From NCBI GenBank assembly GCA_014695195.1, contig JACJNW010000011.1, forward strand, positions 186,001 to 250,000: a stretch of DNA of 64,000 bases, given 5' to 3'. The stretch comes from Cyanobacteria bacterium FACHB-DQ100 (lineage in GTDB: Bacteria > Cyanobacteriota > Cyanobacteriia > Leptolyngbyales > Leptolyngbyaceae). The first letter of the stretch is position 1; every line of letters begins with the position of its first letter. Shown here piece after piece: positions 1 through 8,657 of this stretch. The notes beneath the pieces are model-generated. The model made no database searches. It saw only the letters and a program-made list of their open reading frames with translations, and was not told the origin of the DNA. A program made the position numbers and the translations under genes.

Positions 1-1533
1 CGGGTTAATCCGATTTGGGGTAAGCAGGAGCGAACGATCGAAACGTTGGGGACGCGGCTGGGTTTAGAGTATCTCAAACGAGAAGGGGTTAAGCCAGTTC
101 AGCGAGGGAACGGGTTTGAATTGGGTAAAACTCGTTTGGAGCCGCTACAGCCAAATTCAGGCGGCTATGTTCGCGGAGATACGGGTGGCTTTCAAGTTTT
201 ATCGAATTTTCGTAATTTGCAGGGGCAGTTCACGTCTGTCAGTTTTACCGATGTGTTAAACGATCGAGTGCCTGCACAGTTAATGCGCGACCGAATTGTT
301 CTATTGGGTTCGATTGCAGAAAGCCTGAACGATCGCTTTTTCACGCCTTATTCTAGCGCCGCAAAGCTGACTGCGGCAGGCGTTGAAATCCATGCGGACT
401 TTGCCAGCCAATTGATCAGTGCAGCTTTGGACAACAGACCGATTTTGCGGAGTGTATCAGACTGGGTTGAGGCAATCTGGCTGCTGCTGTGGTTGGGTGT
501 AGGGACGGTGTTGGGGGCACAACTGCGATCGGTGCGGCGAATGATCACCTACATGATCGGCATTGTTCTGGCGGGAGTGCTTTCGGTGTATGGGCTATTT
601 TTGGGAGGATGGTGGATTCCGATCGTCACCCCGCTTGTAGGATTCGGCGCTATTGTGGTGGCAACGCGGGGGTATCTCATGTGGGAGTCACTGGCGCGAT
701 CGCACGATACTTTACAGGATTATGCACGCACACTTGAGCAGAAAGTGCAAGAGCGTACCCAAGCATTAACAGAGCAAAATGTTGAATTGATGCGGGCAAA
801 ACAGGAGGCGGAAGCTGCCGATCGTGCAAAAACCGCGTTTCTAGCGAATGTGAATCATGAATTAAGGACTCCTTTGTCGATTATTTTGAGCAGTAGTGAG
901 TTGATGAGTTACGACAAGGCACTGACTCCAAAACAGAAAGAGCGCTTAGGTTTAATTAATCAGAGTGTGGAACATTTGCTGGATCTAATTAATGGAGTGT
1001 TGGAGTTAGCCAAACTTGAAGCAAAAGCCGAAACGGTTGAGATTGAGGAGATAGCACTAAAACCATTGCTGTACAGCTTAATAGAAATGTTTGAGTCGCA
1101 AGCGATCGAGAAGTGTTTAAGTTTATCGATCTCCTGTACGAATGATGTTCCAGATTGGATTGAAACAGATGAGCGAAAAATACGACAAGTGCTGATTAAT
1201 TTGCTGACGAACGCACTGAAGTTTACTAATGAAGGAAGCATTGCTTTGCGAGTATTTCCTGTGAAATCTTCTCTACTGCGGTTTGAGGTAGAAGACACCG
1301 GAATTGGCATTGCAGATTATGAGATTCAAACCTTGTTTAAACCGTTTACGCAAACAGAGTCAGGGCGTAAATCCGGTAAGGGAACAGGATTAGGCCTGTC
1401 GATCAGTCAGCAGTTGCTGCAACTTCTTGGTACAAGGCTTCAGGTTCGGAGTATGCCGAATGTTGGGACGCTGTTTTGGTTTGAGTTACCGATCGCGCCG
1501 ACGATCGCTTCTGAAGCCGATTTGATTTATTAA
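1..1533 (+). CDS. CHASE2-domain sensor histidine kinase (5' end outside window)
   Basis: The frame is open from the first base of the window, so the start lies upstream; a TTG at 46 is internal. The visible part begins within a CHASE2 extracellular sensor domain (to about base 440), followed by two or three hydrophobic segments (about 460-720), a short coiled coil and a kinase core. The H-box NVNHELRTP puts the phospho-accepting His at codon 856. Also visible are the N-box (INLLTNALKFT), the G1 box (EDTGIGIA), an F-box (LFKPFTQTE) and the G2 box (GKGTGLGLS). It is an integral membrane kinase that autophosphorylates on His and passes the signal to a response regulator, none of which is adjacent. 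Its stop overlaps the convergent Nudix gene by 4 bases. Ligand unknown. Confidence 0.9.
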   Translation, partial: RVNPIWGKQERTIETLGTRLGLEYLKREGVKPVQRGNGFELGKTRLEPLQPNSGGYVRGDTGGFQVLSNFRNLQGQFTSVSFTDVLNDRVPAQLMRDRIVLLGSIAESLNDRFFTPYSSAAKLTAAGVEIHADFASQLISAALDNRPILRSVSDWVEAIWLLLWLGVGTVLGAQLRSVRRMITYMIGIVLAGVLSVYGLFLGGWWIPIVTPLVGFGAIVVATRGYLMWESLARSHDTLQDYARTLEQKVQERTQALTEQNVELMRAKQEAEAADRAKTAFLANVNHELRTPLSIILSSSELMSYDKALTPKQKERLGLINQSVEHLLDLINGVLELAKLEAKAETVEIEEIALKPLLYSLIEMFESQAIEKCLSLSISCTNDVPDWIETDERKIRQVLINLLTNALKFTNEGSIALRVFPVKSSLLRFEVEDTGIGIADYEIQTLFKPFTQTESGRKSGKGTGLGLSISQQLLQLLGTRLQVRSMPNVGTLFWFELPIAPTIASEADLIY

Positions 1534-2084
1534 ATCTGAATCATCGACTTGCGGATCATGCGCTCAATACCTGGATCAAGTTGGAGCGCGTTGAGTTGAT
1601 CGAGTGAAAACCATTCTGCTCGAACTGCATCTGTAGCAGGCTGCAAGGGTTGAGAATTGGTGAGGCAAAGATAACGAAAATCAAAGTGTAAATGGCTCGG
1701 ATATTTTTTGGTGTCTGGAATCCGATGGACATCGAGGTCGAGTAGGCAGGTTTGAGCACGATCGAGCGTAATTCCAAGTTCTTCCTGGGCTTCTCTGAGC
1801 GAAACGGTGAGCAGATCGGGTTCTTCGGGTTCTGCGTGTCCGCCAGGTTGTAACCAATGATCGAGGGTTTTGTGATAAATCAGCGCAAATTGCTGCGTGT
1901 CTTTTGCAATTACCCAGGCGCTTCCGGTGGCATGTCCGGGTTCAAAGCAGAATGAGTCTGTAGGAGCGCTACTCTGACGGAAATGATCGAGAATTGCAAT
2001 TTTGTGGGCGGCTTCGGTGGAGTCGATCGGGGTATGGGCTTCGACTGCGGTAAGGATGGCTTGAATTGAGTCGGGTTGCATCAT
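1530..2084 (-). CDS. Nudix hydrolase
   Basis: A 184-residue protein with a Nudix box GGHAEPEEPDLL...REAQEELGI (central third), the Mg-binding glutamates of REAQEELG being intact. The GGH start and one extra residue before REA match the GGH-type Nudix subfamily rather than MutT. It hydrolyses a nucleoside diphosphate linked to another group; the substrate cannot be told from sequence. It overlaps the 3' end of the kinase by 4 bases (convergent) and lies 12 bases downstream of the RluA-type gene on the same strand, so the two may be cotranscribed. Confidence 0.85.
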   Translation of the reverse strand: MMQPDSIQAILTAVEAHTPIDSTEAAHKIAILDHFRQSSAPTDSFCFEPGHATGSAWVIAKDTQQFALIYHKTLDHWLQPGGHAEPEEPDLLTVSLREAQEELGITLDRAQTCLLDLDVHRIPDTKKYPSHLHFDFRYLCLTNSQPLQPATDAVRAEWFSLDQLNALQLDPGIERMIRKSMIQI

Positions 2085-2096
2085 TAGAAGGGGGTT

Positions 2097-3626
2097 TTAG
2101 AAAGGGGTTGTAGCGTGTAGGGCGATCGTTTTGCCTAAGATCGGGTGTGTAAATTGTAAGTCGCGGGCGTGTAGGTGGAGGCGATCGGATGGAGTTGTGC
2201 CGTAAAGGCGATCGCCGACGATCGCGGCTCCTAATCCTTCAGCGGCATGAACTCGTAATTGATGCGTTCTTCCGGTAATGGGGTGAAATTCAAGCCGGGT
2301 CGTTTCTTGCACGTCTAATACTTGGAAGTTTGTGGTGCAAGGTTTTCCAAGTTGGTAATCGACTTTTTGCCTGGGTCGATCGTTCGGATCGCTCCAAAGC
2401 GGTAAATCAATTCTGCCTTGGTTTTGTATTACCTGTCCCAATAAAACTGCTTCGTAAACTTTGTGTATTTTGCGTTGCTGAAACTGTTGACTCAGCAGTT
2501 TATAAGTTTGTGTATCACGAGCAAGAATGATTAAACCAGATGTGTCTTGATCTAATCGATGCACTGGGATTAACGGCTCAGAGAAACGATCGAGTAAACA
2601 ATTCTGTCCATATCGTCCGCGCACTGAAAGCAATCCAGCAGGTTTATTCACCACCATAAGCCAGTCGTCTTGGTACACGATGTCGATCGATTGGTTGATC
2701 GATTGGTCGATCGACTCTAATCCTGAGAGTAAAAATCCCATCATAGGTTGGCATCGCTCCGCACACGCACCGTAAAACTCGCCCTGAATTTTATCTCCAA
2801 CAGATTCACCCCACCAAAACTCTGCCATTGCTAGCGGCTTGAGCTGATGGGTTGCGGCATAGTGGAGTAGTTTTGGAGCGCAGCATTCTCCGGTTCCAGT
2901 CGGCATTGAGGTAAGGAGACTAGAGAGCGATCGTGTTTCTCCCGCAAAATTTGTGACGCGGTAGCTCTCATACATTTGAGACTGAAGCTGTTGTGATAGC
3001 TGCTTGCGTTGCTGTTTCAGTTGTCGAATTTGCTCATCGGCTTGATCAATGATTTGCTTTAGGGGATTTAAGATTGCGGTACGATCGCGTTTCAGATTAC
3101 GTCGCTCAATTCCATCCCGCTTACTTTGCTCATCTAGGTCAGAATTATGGTCAGCATTTTGTCGCTTATCTTGCCGCTCTAGTTTTCGCTGACGGTGTTG
3201 TTCAGATAAGTCCTTAAGTTTTCGATCGTATTCTTCAATTAATTGCTGATATTGTTGACGTTCAGGAATCTCGTATTGTTGAATAATTTGTTTCTTCAGC
3301 GATTCCAATAGTGTTAATGTAATTGATTCTTGATGCAGAATACGATCGCGCCCCGAAATCGGTGGAACCCAGCTATCGACAACACTTTGTCCATTCAACA
3401 ACCCCGAAAATGCCTTTAAAGTCTGCTGTTCTCCTTCAGCGGTTTCGGTGAGCAAAACACCATACATCTTACCCTCTTGTGAATACTGCCCGTCAGCGGC
3501 AAGTTCTTGCATTAATTGATGCGCGATCGCTTCAATTAATTTCGTGCGCGGTAAGCGGAGAGGCTTGTGCGATCGAGGACAAATTCCCTCATACCAATAA
3601 GTTGCCTCGGTGACGTTTCTACCCAT
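2097..3626 (-). CDS. RluA-family RNA pseudouridine synthase with long N-terminal coiled coil
   Basis: A 509-residue protein. The last ~190 residues form an RluA-type catalytic domain: DDWLMVVNKPAGLLSV, then HRLDQDTSGLIILARD with the catalytic Asp of the HRLDxxTSG motif, and ITGRTHQLRVHAAEGLG near the end. Residues ~115-215 are rich in Gln, Lys, Arg and Glu and should form a coiled coil. The N-terminal ~90 residues resemble the extra domain of large cyanobacterial RluA homologues. It isomerises uridine to pseudouridine in rRNA or tRNA; the site is not predictable. The ATG at 3624-3626 is the only good start. A Nudix gene follows on the same strand. Confidence 0.85.
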   Translation of the reverse strand: MGRNVTEATYWYEGICPRSHKPLRLPRTKLIEAIAHQLMQELAADGQYSQEGKMYGVLLTETAEGEQQTLKAFSGLLNGQSVVDSWVPPISGRDRILHQESITLTLLESLKKQIIQQYEIPERQQYQQLIEEYDRKLKDLSEQHRQRKLERQDKRQNADHNSDLDEQSKRDGIERRNLKRDRTAILNPLKQIIDQADEQIRQLKQQRKQLSQQLQSQMYESYRVTNFAGETRSLSSLLTSMPTGTGECCAPKLLHYAATHQLKPLAMAEFWWGESVGDKIQGEFYGACAERCQPMMGFLLSGLESIDQSINQSIDIVYQDDWLMVVNKPAGLLSVRGRYGQNCLLDRFSEPLIPVHRLDQDTSGLIILARDTQTYKLLSQQFQQRKIHKVYEAVLLGQVIQNQGRIDLPLWSDPNDRPRQKVDYQLGKPCTTNFQVLDVQETTRLEFHPITGRTHQLRVHAAEGLGAAIVGDRLYGTTPSDRLHLHARDLQFTHPILGKTIALHATTPF

Positions 3627-3788
3627 TTATCAAACTACGACAAAATATCTATGTCAGAATTGAGGAGTGATTTATCTTTGCAACCAAGCACAAGCTATTA
3701 CCTGTCTAATTCTTTGTCAATGGTGATCGAACGGCTATCGAGATATTCATCGTTTTCGTTATAACGATCAGCTACGATAAAAGCCCAT

Positions 3789-3810
3789 AAAAAAAGGGGC
3801 GATCGCCCCC
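3789..3810 (-). terminator. Rho-independent terminator built on a HIP1-like palindrome
   Basis: GGGGCGATCGCCCC (3797-3810) is a perfect palindrome. On the minus strand it is followed directly by a run of six or more T, just past the stop of the secreted Lys/Ala-rich gene at 3839. Confidence 0.75.
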
Positions 3811-3838
3811 ATTTTGCCTTACTGTAGGTTCGACTAAA

Positions 3839-4336
3839 TTAGTCGTCCATATCCATTGCCTTTGCTGCCTTTTTCGCTTGCTTTTCAGCTTCCTTTGCGG
3901 TTTTCTTCGCTTGCTTTTCAGCTTGCTTTTGCGCTTTCTTAGCTTCTTTCGTCAGCTTTTCTGAACCTTCGCCTGCCTTGCCAGTTGCCTTCTCTAAGCC
4001 TTGCTCGATTTTCTCCTCGATCGAGTCTGCACTGGTGTTTGAGGGGCGCTTCATGTTGTAGAAGCCAGCCGTTCCTTGCACTTCATTCAGTCCGCCACCC
4101 TTTGTACGATCGCGCACTTCTTCTAAAGATTGCAACCCACCTTTGTCGATCGTTTCTCTTGCAGCACCCTCATATTCTTTTGCCGCTTTGGTCGTCGATG
4201 CACTGGGTTCATTCGCCATCGGTTTGTCTTTTACAACCGCTTGAGCAGACGCGCTCGGCACAAACGACGAGAACAATAACACCGCACATAAGCAGATGGT
4301 TAACACATAACGGAGTCCAGATAACAGAGATTTCAT
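3839..4336 (-). CDS. Secreted Lys/Ala-rich protein, unknown function
   Basis: A 165-residue protein with a clear signal peptide: MKSLLSGLRY, a hydrophobic stretch, then SASAQA as likely cleavage site near residue 32. The mature part has a conserved-looking middle (AKEYEGAARETIDKGG, EEVRDRTKGGG, VQGTAGFYNMKRPS), then a low-complexity tail of Lys/Ala/Glu repeats (KKAQKQAEKQAKK) predicted to be one long helix. ATG at 4336 is chosen because GGAGG lies just upstream; the longer reading from a TTG would translate that ribosome site. The middle resembles small exported cyanobacterial stress-associated proteins, but I cannot name a function. A terminator follows. Confidence 0.75.
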   Translation of the reverse strand: MKSLLSGLRYVLTICLCAVLLFSSFVPSASAQAVVKDKPMANEPSASTTKAAKEYEGAARETIDKGGLQSLEEVRDRTKGGGLNEVQGTAGFYNMKRPSNTSADSIEEKIEQGLEKATGKAGEGSEKLTKEAKKAQKQAEKQAKKTAKEAEKQAKKAAKAMDMDD

Positions 4337-4351
4337 ACAAATACCCTCCAA

Positions 4352-4513
4352 AGGTACAGCAATTTTTCTTAGGATTCTGCAAAAGTGAAATTCAGCAGCA
4401 TCGCATTAATCTGCCCTTATCTACTCAAAATTCTGCCTTCACGAACATCTGTAACCAGGGAGAGTTTCATTAAACACCAACCCTGCCGAAAGGCGGATGA
4501 GCCTACTTGTCTA
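4352..4513 (-). other. Leader between two minus-strand genes with a possible RNA hairpin
   Basis: This 162-base gap holds no gene. On the minus strand it reads through a small GC hairpin (CCGCCTTTCGGCAGG, about 4480-4495) and ends with a strong GGAGG ribosome site before the secreted protein. I see no match to a known riboswitch. Confidence 0.35.
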
Positions 4514-4816
4514 TTATCCCTTTGAGAGAAATTCAATCGTCGGAATCAAAGGATCTTTCACCATGCCAAATCCCTTGTAGCCCCAGCGATCGAGCAAGGG
4601 TCTCAGTTGTGACCCGGAGATCAGTTCCGTGACAAAACGATCGCTCATCTCGCCTGCAAATTTATTCAAGTATCCGAGTGCATCATATTGCTCCTGAAAC
4701 AAAAGAACATATCCATGTTCAGGCGATCGCACCTGGTCATCACTCAACTTGGGGTAAGCCGCGAGATAACTGCCGTCGGTTCTCGATCGAATTAAATAAT
4801 AGGATTGCGAAAACAT
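4514..4816 (-). CDS. Conserved hypothetical protein, 100 residues
   Basis: A small soluble protein beginning MFSQSYYLIRSRTDGSYLAA and containing GYVLLFQEQYDALGYLNKFA. There is no signal peptide, membrane segment or catalytic motif. Its ATG overlaps the stop of the upstream permease gene (TAATG at 4814-4818), so the two are probably translationally coupled. I do not recognise the family beyond it looking like a cyanobacterial conserved small protein; the coupling suggests a function linked to the transporter or simple cotranscription. Confidence 0.7.
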   Translation of the reverse strand: MFSQSYYLIRSRTDGSYLAAYPKLSDDQVRSPEHGYVLLFQEQYDALGYLNKFAGEMSDRFVTELISGSQLRPLLDRWGYKGFGMVKDPLIPTIEFLSKG

Positions 4817-5865
4817 TAATTCAGGTCTTCCAGACTAATCCGGGGATCAACTGCCTTTAATAGTAGATCAGCCAGCAAGTTTCCCAGAATTAACATCACG
4901 GCTCCCATCATTAGGCTCGACATAATTAAATACAAATCTTGTGCTTGTACCGCTTGTAGAATCAGCCTTCCCAGCCCCGGTAAATTGAAAAAGTTCTCTG
5001 TAATAAATGCGCCACCCAGCAGGCTGGCAAATTCAAATCCTAGCAAGGTGATCAACGGGTTGATGGCATTTCTCAACGCATGAACATAAATAACGCGATT
5101 CTCTGGAAGCCCTTTCGCACGAGCCGTCTGAACATAATCTTGGCGCAACACATCGAGCAACTGTCCTCGCATAATGCGCTGCAATCCAGCGAAACCCGCG
5201 ATCGCTAGCGCCAAAGTCGGTAAAACCAGATGCCACGCTACATCAAGAACTTTACCTAACGGAGTTAAGTCGGCAAAATCAATACTGGTTAAGTCTCCCA
5301 CCGGAAACAGGGGGGAAGTATTCTGCGCGAAAATTAACAGTAACAACGCCGTAATAAAGCTTGGAAATCCCTGTCCGGTGTAGCTCAAAACTTGCAGCAC
5401 TCGATCGACCCATCTTTGCTGCTTAATCGCCGCCAGCACACCCAGCGGAATCGCCACACCCCAAGTCACAATCAGCGAAGTAATGGCGAGTAACAAGGTC
5501 GGCGGCACTCGTTCCCAAAGGAGCGAAACCACCGAGCGGTTGTAAACGAAGCTTGTGCCAAAATCGCCTTTAGTGATAATGTTCCACACCCATAAGAAAA
5601 ACTGTTCGATCCAGGATTTATCTAAGCCATATTGCCGCCGCAGTTGATCAATTCGCTCTGGCGAAATTTTTGGATTTTCGCGCAAGGTATCGAGATAATC
5701 TCCGGGGGCAAGCTGAATAATGAAAAAGCTCAACGCTGCAGCAAGAAAAAGCGTAAATAATGCCTGCAACAATCGCTTGAACACATAGATCGAAGTGTCG
5801 CTCGTTAAAAGCTCAACAACTCGATCCAATCCAGATCGAAATCTTCTCGGTGTAGAGGTCGTCAT
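4816..5865 (-). CDS. DppB-like ABC transporter permease (peptide/nickel family)
   Basis: A 349-residue inner-membrane protein with about six hydrophobic segments. It has the DppB hallmarks: an N-terminal helix followed by a QLAPGDYLDTLRENP-like loop (usually PGDP), GLDKSWIEQFFLWVWN, and the EAA loop RIMRGQLLDVLRQDYVQTAR with RAKGLPENRVIYVHALRNA. Members import di- or oligopeptides or metal chelates together with a second permease, ATPases and a binding protein; none of these is adjacent, which is common for scattered cyanobacterial transporter genes. The start lies in a 23-base tandem duplication (5860-5905) that adds a short upstream reading frame. Confidence 0.88.
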   Translation of the reverse strand: MTTSTPRRFRSGLDRVVELLTSDTSIYVFKRLLQALFTLFLAAALSFFIIQLAPGDYLDTLRENPKISPERIDQLRRQYGLDKSWIEQFFLWVWNIITKGDFGTSFVYNRSVVSLLWERVPPTLLLAITSLIVTWGVAIPLGVLAAIKQQRWVDRVLQVLSYTGQGFPSFITALLLLIFAQNTSPLFPVGDLTSIDFADLTPLGKVLDVAWHLVLPTLALAIAGFAGLQRIMRGQLLDVLRQDYVQTARAKGLPENRVIYVHALRNAINPLITLLGFEFASLLGGAFITENFFNLPGLGRLILQAVQAQDLYLIMSSLMMGAVMLILGNLLADLLLKAVDPRISLEDLN

Positions 5866-5905
5866 AAGGGATTTTTGCGATCCGTCATAAGGGATTTTTG
5901 CGATC
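5860..5905. repeat. Perfect 23-bp tandem duplication across the permease start codon
   Basis: CGTCATAAGGGATTTTTGCG plus ATC occurs twice back to back (5860-5882 and 5883-5905). The first copy contains the permease ATG (minus strand, 5863-5865). The second contributes an out-of-frame ATG opening an 8-codon frame (MTDRKNPL) whose TGA overlaps the true ATG as ATGA. Confidence 0.9.
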
Positions 5906-5923
5906 GGTTTTGTGATTATAGCG

Positions 5924-6436
5924 CTAGTATTCGACGAGTGTAATGATGGGAACTTGAGGCAGTCGATCGCGTCCCTTCAGGTCTTTCAGTTCGATCACAA
6001 AGGCGCATCCAACCAGTTCGCAGCCAATTTGTTGAATCAATTTTGCGGTCGCGCCTGCGGTGCCACCTGTTGCGATTAAGTCATCGACCATTAGGATTCG
6101 GCTTCCAGGGTGTACAGCATCTTGGTGCATTTCCAAGCAATCGGTGCCGTACTCTAAGTCGTATTCGATCGCGTGAACGGCTGCGGGTAGTTTTCCAGGC
6201 TTCCGCACCGGAATAAAACCGATATCCATTTTGTAAGCTAATGGCGCACCGAAGATAAATCCTCTTGACTCCATTCCGACAATAAACTCTGGATTGAGAT
6301 CCGAACATTTCTCGGCAAATAGATCGATCGTGGCTTTGAGTCCGGTGGGATCTTGCAAGAGCGTTGTGATGTCTTTAAACGAAATTCCGGGTTTGGGAAA
6401 ATCTGGAATTTCGCGAATAAAAGGTTTGAGATCCAT
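5924..6436 (-). CDS. apt: Adenine phosphoribosyltransferase
   Basis: A 170-residue protein of the usual Apt length. It converts adenine and PRPP to AMP and pyrophosphate in purine salvage (cytosol). Visible are the N-terminal [20 protein letters not shown] signature, the [12 protein letters not shown] segment, and the PRPP loop [16 protein letters not shown] with its two acidic residues. The ATG at 6436 gives the standard N-terminus. It stands alone, with the DppB-like gene downstream on the same strand. Confidence 0.95.
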   Translation of the reverse strand: MDLKPFIREIPDFPKPGISFKDITTLLQDPTGLKATIDLFAEKCSDLNPEFIVGMESRGFIFGAPLAYKMDIGFIPVRKPGKLPAAVHAIEYDLEYGTDCLEMHQDAVHPGSRILMVDDLIATGGTAGATAKLIQQIGCELVGCAFVIELKDLKGRDRLPQVPIITLVEY

Positions 6437-6533
6437 AGTGATTTAGGGCAAACAGAACTGAGATATCTCACAAGTTATCATTCAAACTGATCAAGTTGAG
6501 ATACGCTTGAACATAACGAATCGCGCAGTATCA

Positions 6534-6567
6534 ATGTCTCTCCAGCAACAATGTCTCTTCAGCAACA
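6534..6567 (+). repeat. 17-bp tandem near-duplication of a start-codon region
   Basis: ATGTCTCTCCAGCAACA (6534-6550) and ATGTCTCTTCAGCAACA (6551-6567) are adjacent and differ at one base. The two ATGs are in different frames; only the second opens the 117-codon gene. Confidence 0.8.
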
Positions 6568-6904
6568 GATCCAACAACAGCGAATCAAACACATTATTAG
6601 TAGCTATCAATTAGATGGCGAAGATCATGAGTTGTGCGATGCTTGCTTGACGGCAATGTTGCAACTGTATCCGACTGGACTAATTGAGTTGGCATTGGTG
6701 GAAACAATTGTGCGAAATTGGGCACGGGTTCCAATGGTGCGCGGGATTGATTTTTTTCGTCAAGTTCAAGAATTGCTAGACCAATGGCAGACCGATTCGA
6801 TTGCCGTTTCATTTGATGCCGCAGAATTTCAACTGGTGACGGGACTCGATGCTAGCCCAATTTTTGGCTCACCCAGTTCTCCGGCTTCGATCGCGCAGCG
6901 CTAA
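6551..6904 (+). CDS. Conserved hypothetical protein, 117 residues
   Basis: A soluble, mostly helical protein starting MSLQQQIQQQRIKHIISSYQ, with a middle (CDACLTAMLQLYPTGLIELA, VETIVRNW, GIDFFRQVQELLDQW) that looks like a conserved cyanobacterial domain of unknown function. The C-terminal 15 residues (SPIFGSPSSPASIAQR) are low complexity. It ends 40 bases before the HAD gene on the same strand. Which of the two tandem ATGs (6534 or 6551) is used is set by frame: only 6551 gives this protein. Confidence 0.7.
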   Translation: MSLQQQIQQQRIKHIISSYQLDGEDHELCDACLTAMLQLYPTGLIELALVETIVRNWARVPMVRGIDFFRQVQELLDQWQTDSIAVSFDAAEFQLVTGLDASPIFGSPSSPASIAQR

Positions 6905-6944
6905 TCTACGCTACTCTAAGGTGAAGTTTTATCAAGGTAAGGTT

Positions 6945-7589
6945 GTGCTGGCTGCCATTCTCTACGACTTAGACGGAACGATCGCGGATACTGATCCGGT
7001 TCATTTCATCGCTTGGCAAGACTGCCTCAGTGAATTTGGAATCTCGATTAATGAAACGATTTACAAACAGCGAATGAGCGGTCGAACCAATCCACCGATC
7101 ATCGCAGAATTTTTACCTCAATTGACCCCGCCTGAAAGTGAAGCGCTCGCCGATCGCAAAGAAGCCCGATTTCGAGAATTAGCCACTCAACTGCAACCGA
7201 TGGCAGGCTTACTGGAGCTAATCGATTGGGCAAAGCAGCATTCTCTCAAGCAAGCGGTGGTGACGAATGCGCCTCGCGAAAACGCTCACTTTATGCTGCA
7301 AGTGTTGAAGTTAGATCAGGTGTTCGATCGCTTAATTTTGGCGGACGATCTCGGCATTGGTAAACCCGATCCTGCGCCTTACAGCTATGCGCTGAAAGAG
7401 TTTGGCTTAGAGGCGCATCAGGCACTCGCCTTTGAGGATTCACCATCAGGAGTGCGATCGGCAGTTGCAGCAGGAATTCCAACGATCGGCATTACCTCCA
7501 CTCAAATGCCGGAAACCTTAAACGGACTAGGCGTGAAATTTGCGATCGCTGATTTTACTGCTCCTGAGCTTTGGGCGCTGCTGAAGTAG
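6945..7589 (+). CDS. HAD-superfamily hydrolase, beta-phosphoglucomutase/phosphatase type
   Basis: A 214-residue subfamily-I HAD. Motif I is YDLDGTIADTD (nucleophile and acid/base Asp), motif II VVTNAP, motif III Lys GIGKPDPAPY, and motif IV FEDSPSGVRSA. The cap lies between motifs I and II (HFIAWQDCLSEFG onward), as in phosphoglycolate phosphatase or beta-phosphoglucomutase; the substrate cannot be fixed. GTG at 6945 is preferred because AAGG lies about seven bases upstream and it puts motif I at the N-terminus; longer readings from 6849 overlap the previous gene. The last codons overlap a small convergent gene. Confidence 0.82.
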   Translation: MLAAILYDLDGTIADTDPVHFIAWQDCLSEFGISINETIYKQRMSGRTNPPIIAEFLPQLTPPESEALADRKEARFRELATQLQPMAGLLELIDWAKQHSLKQAVVTNAPRENAHFMLQVLKLDQVFDRLILADDLGIGKPDPAPYSYALKEFGLEAHQALAFEDSPSGVRSAVAAGIPTIGITSTQMPETLNGLGVKFAIADFTAPELWALLK

Positions 7590-7749
7590 CGTTATAGGGA
7601 ATTCCCCAGCTATCTGCGATCGTTTCCATCCAGTCAAGGTCAGGCGAAATTTCTTCTAGGCTGACAAACGCATCCAACATTCCTCCAACTTCGTCGGCTG
7701 CTTGCGCTTTCGGAGTCGTTTCTGAATCACGAAAAGATGAAGGCTGCAT
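7555..7749 (-). CDS. Small acidic hypothetical protein, 64 residues
   Basis: Starts MQPSSFRDSETTPK and contains DAFVSLEEISPDLDWMETIA. It is acidic, with no motif I recognise. It overlaps the 3' end of the HAD gene by 35 bases on the opposite strand, which weakens the case, but composition and a sensible upstream region make it plausible. It could instead be a chance reading frame. Confidence 0.45.
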   Translation of the reverse strand: MQPSSFRDSETTPKAQAADEVGGMLDAFVSLEEISPDLDWMETIADSWGIPYNATSAAPKAQEQ

Positions 7750-7884
7750 GATGACTGTCCTCAATGGGGCTTGAATTCTTTACAGAAACTTTTTAAAGAT
7801 AAAGTCTCCATCGGTAAGGGTACTGAGCAAATCCCGCTTGCGTCAACCTTCTAAGCTGTGATTTCACGTGGGTCGATCGCCGCC

Positions 7885-8655
7885 CTATTGACCTAAATAC
7901 GCTTCTAACACTTTGGCATTCGATTGAATTTCAGTGGGGCTACCTTCTGCGAGATTGGTTCCTTCTGCTAAAACCCAGACGCGATCGCACAACGACATAA
8001 TCACGTCCATGTTGTGTTCAATAATCAAAAAAGTGAGTCCTTGGCTGTTCCAATACTGAATGTATTCACAGATTTGATTGATCAACGTAGGATTGACACC
8101 GGCTGCGGGTTCATCGAGTAAAACGAGCTTTGGACGAGTCATCAAAGCGCGGGCAATCTCTAACAGTTTGCGCTGACCGCCGGAGAGTGCGCCCGCGTAA
8201 TCGTTTGCTTTTGCTGCGAGTCCGACCGATTGTAGAATTTCCACTGCTCGATCGCGGTTCTCCCGTTCCTCCTGTCGAATGCGGTTCGAGAACAACCAAG
8301 TATTAATAAAATTCTCTCCGGTCTGCTTTTGAGCCGCTAACAGCATATTGTCCATGACCGACAAGCGCGATAGCACTCGTGCGACCTGAAAAGTGCGAAT
8401 CATGCCGCGTTGAGCGATCTCGTGGGGTTGGAGCGATTCGATCGCTTCTCCATCAAATAACACTTTGCCCTGATCAGGTGGAATAAAGTTTGACAACAGA
8501 TTGAATAGCGTCGTTTTCCCGGCTCCGTTAGGCCCGATCAATCCCGTAATGCTGCCCGGAAGCACTTCGATCGCAGCATTATTCACGGCTTTGATGCCAC
8601 CAAAACTCTTCATCAGTCCCGTGGCGGCGAGAACGGCGGTGTTTGAAGTCTGCAT
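7885..8655 (-). CDS. livG: Branched-chain/neutral amino acid ABC transporter ATPase LivG
   Basis: A 256-residue ATPase. The Walker A is GPNGAGKTT, the Q-loop region RTFQVARVL is typical of LivG, the signature is LSGGQRKLLEIARAL, the Walker B is LVLLDEPAAGVNP, and the switch His is IIEHNMDVIM. It powers import of branched-chain or neutral amino acids with LivM, LivH, LivF and a binding protein; cyanobacterial relatives include the Nat N-I system. livM ends two bases upstream on the same strand, so they form an operon. The other subunits are not in the window. Confidence 0.92.
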   Translation of the reverse strand: MQTSNTAVLAATGLMKSFGGIKAVNNAAIEVLPGSITGLIGPNGAGKTTLFNLLSNFIPPDQGKVLFDGEAIESLQPHEIAQRGMIRTFQVARVLSRLSVMDNMLLAAQKQTGENFINTWLFSNRIRQEERENRDRAVEILQSVGLAAKANDYAGALSGGQRKLLEIARALMTRPKLVLLDEPAAGVNPTLINQICEYIQYWNSQGLTFLIIEHNMDVIMSLCDRVWVLAEGTNLAEGSPTEIQSNAKVLEAYLGQ

Positions 8656-8657
8656 CG

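Noticed and set aside
3985-4473. 162-codon plus-strand frame opposite the secreted protein
   Set aside because: The minus-strand gene has a signal peptide, ribosome site and terminator; this frame has none.
4352-4513. Glutamine or TPP riboswitch in the leader of the secreted protein
   Set aside because: The conserved cores of these riboswitches are not present; only a small GC hairpin is visible.
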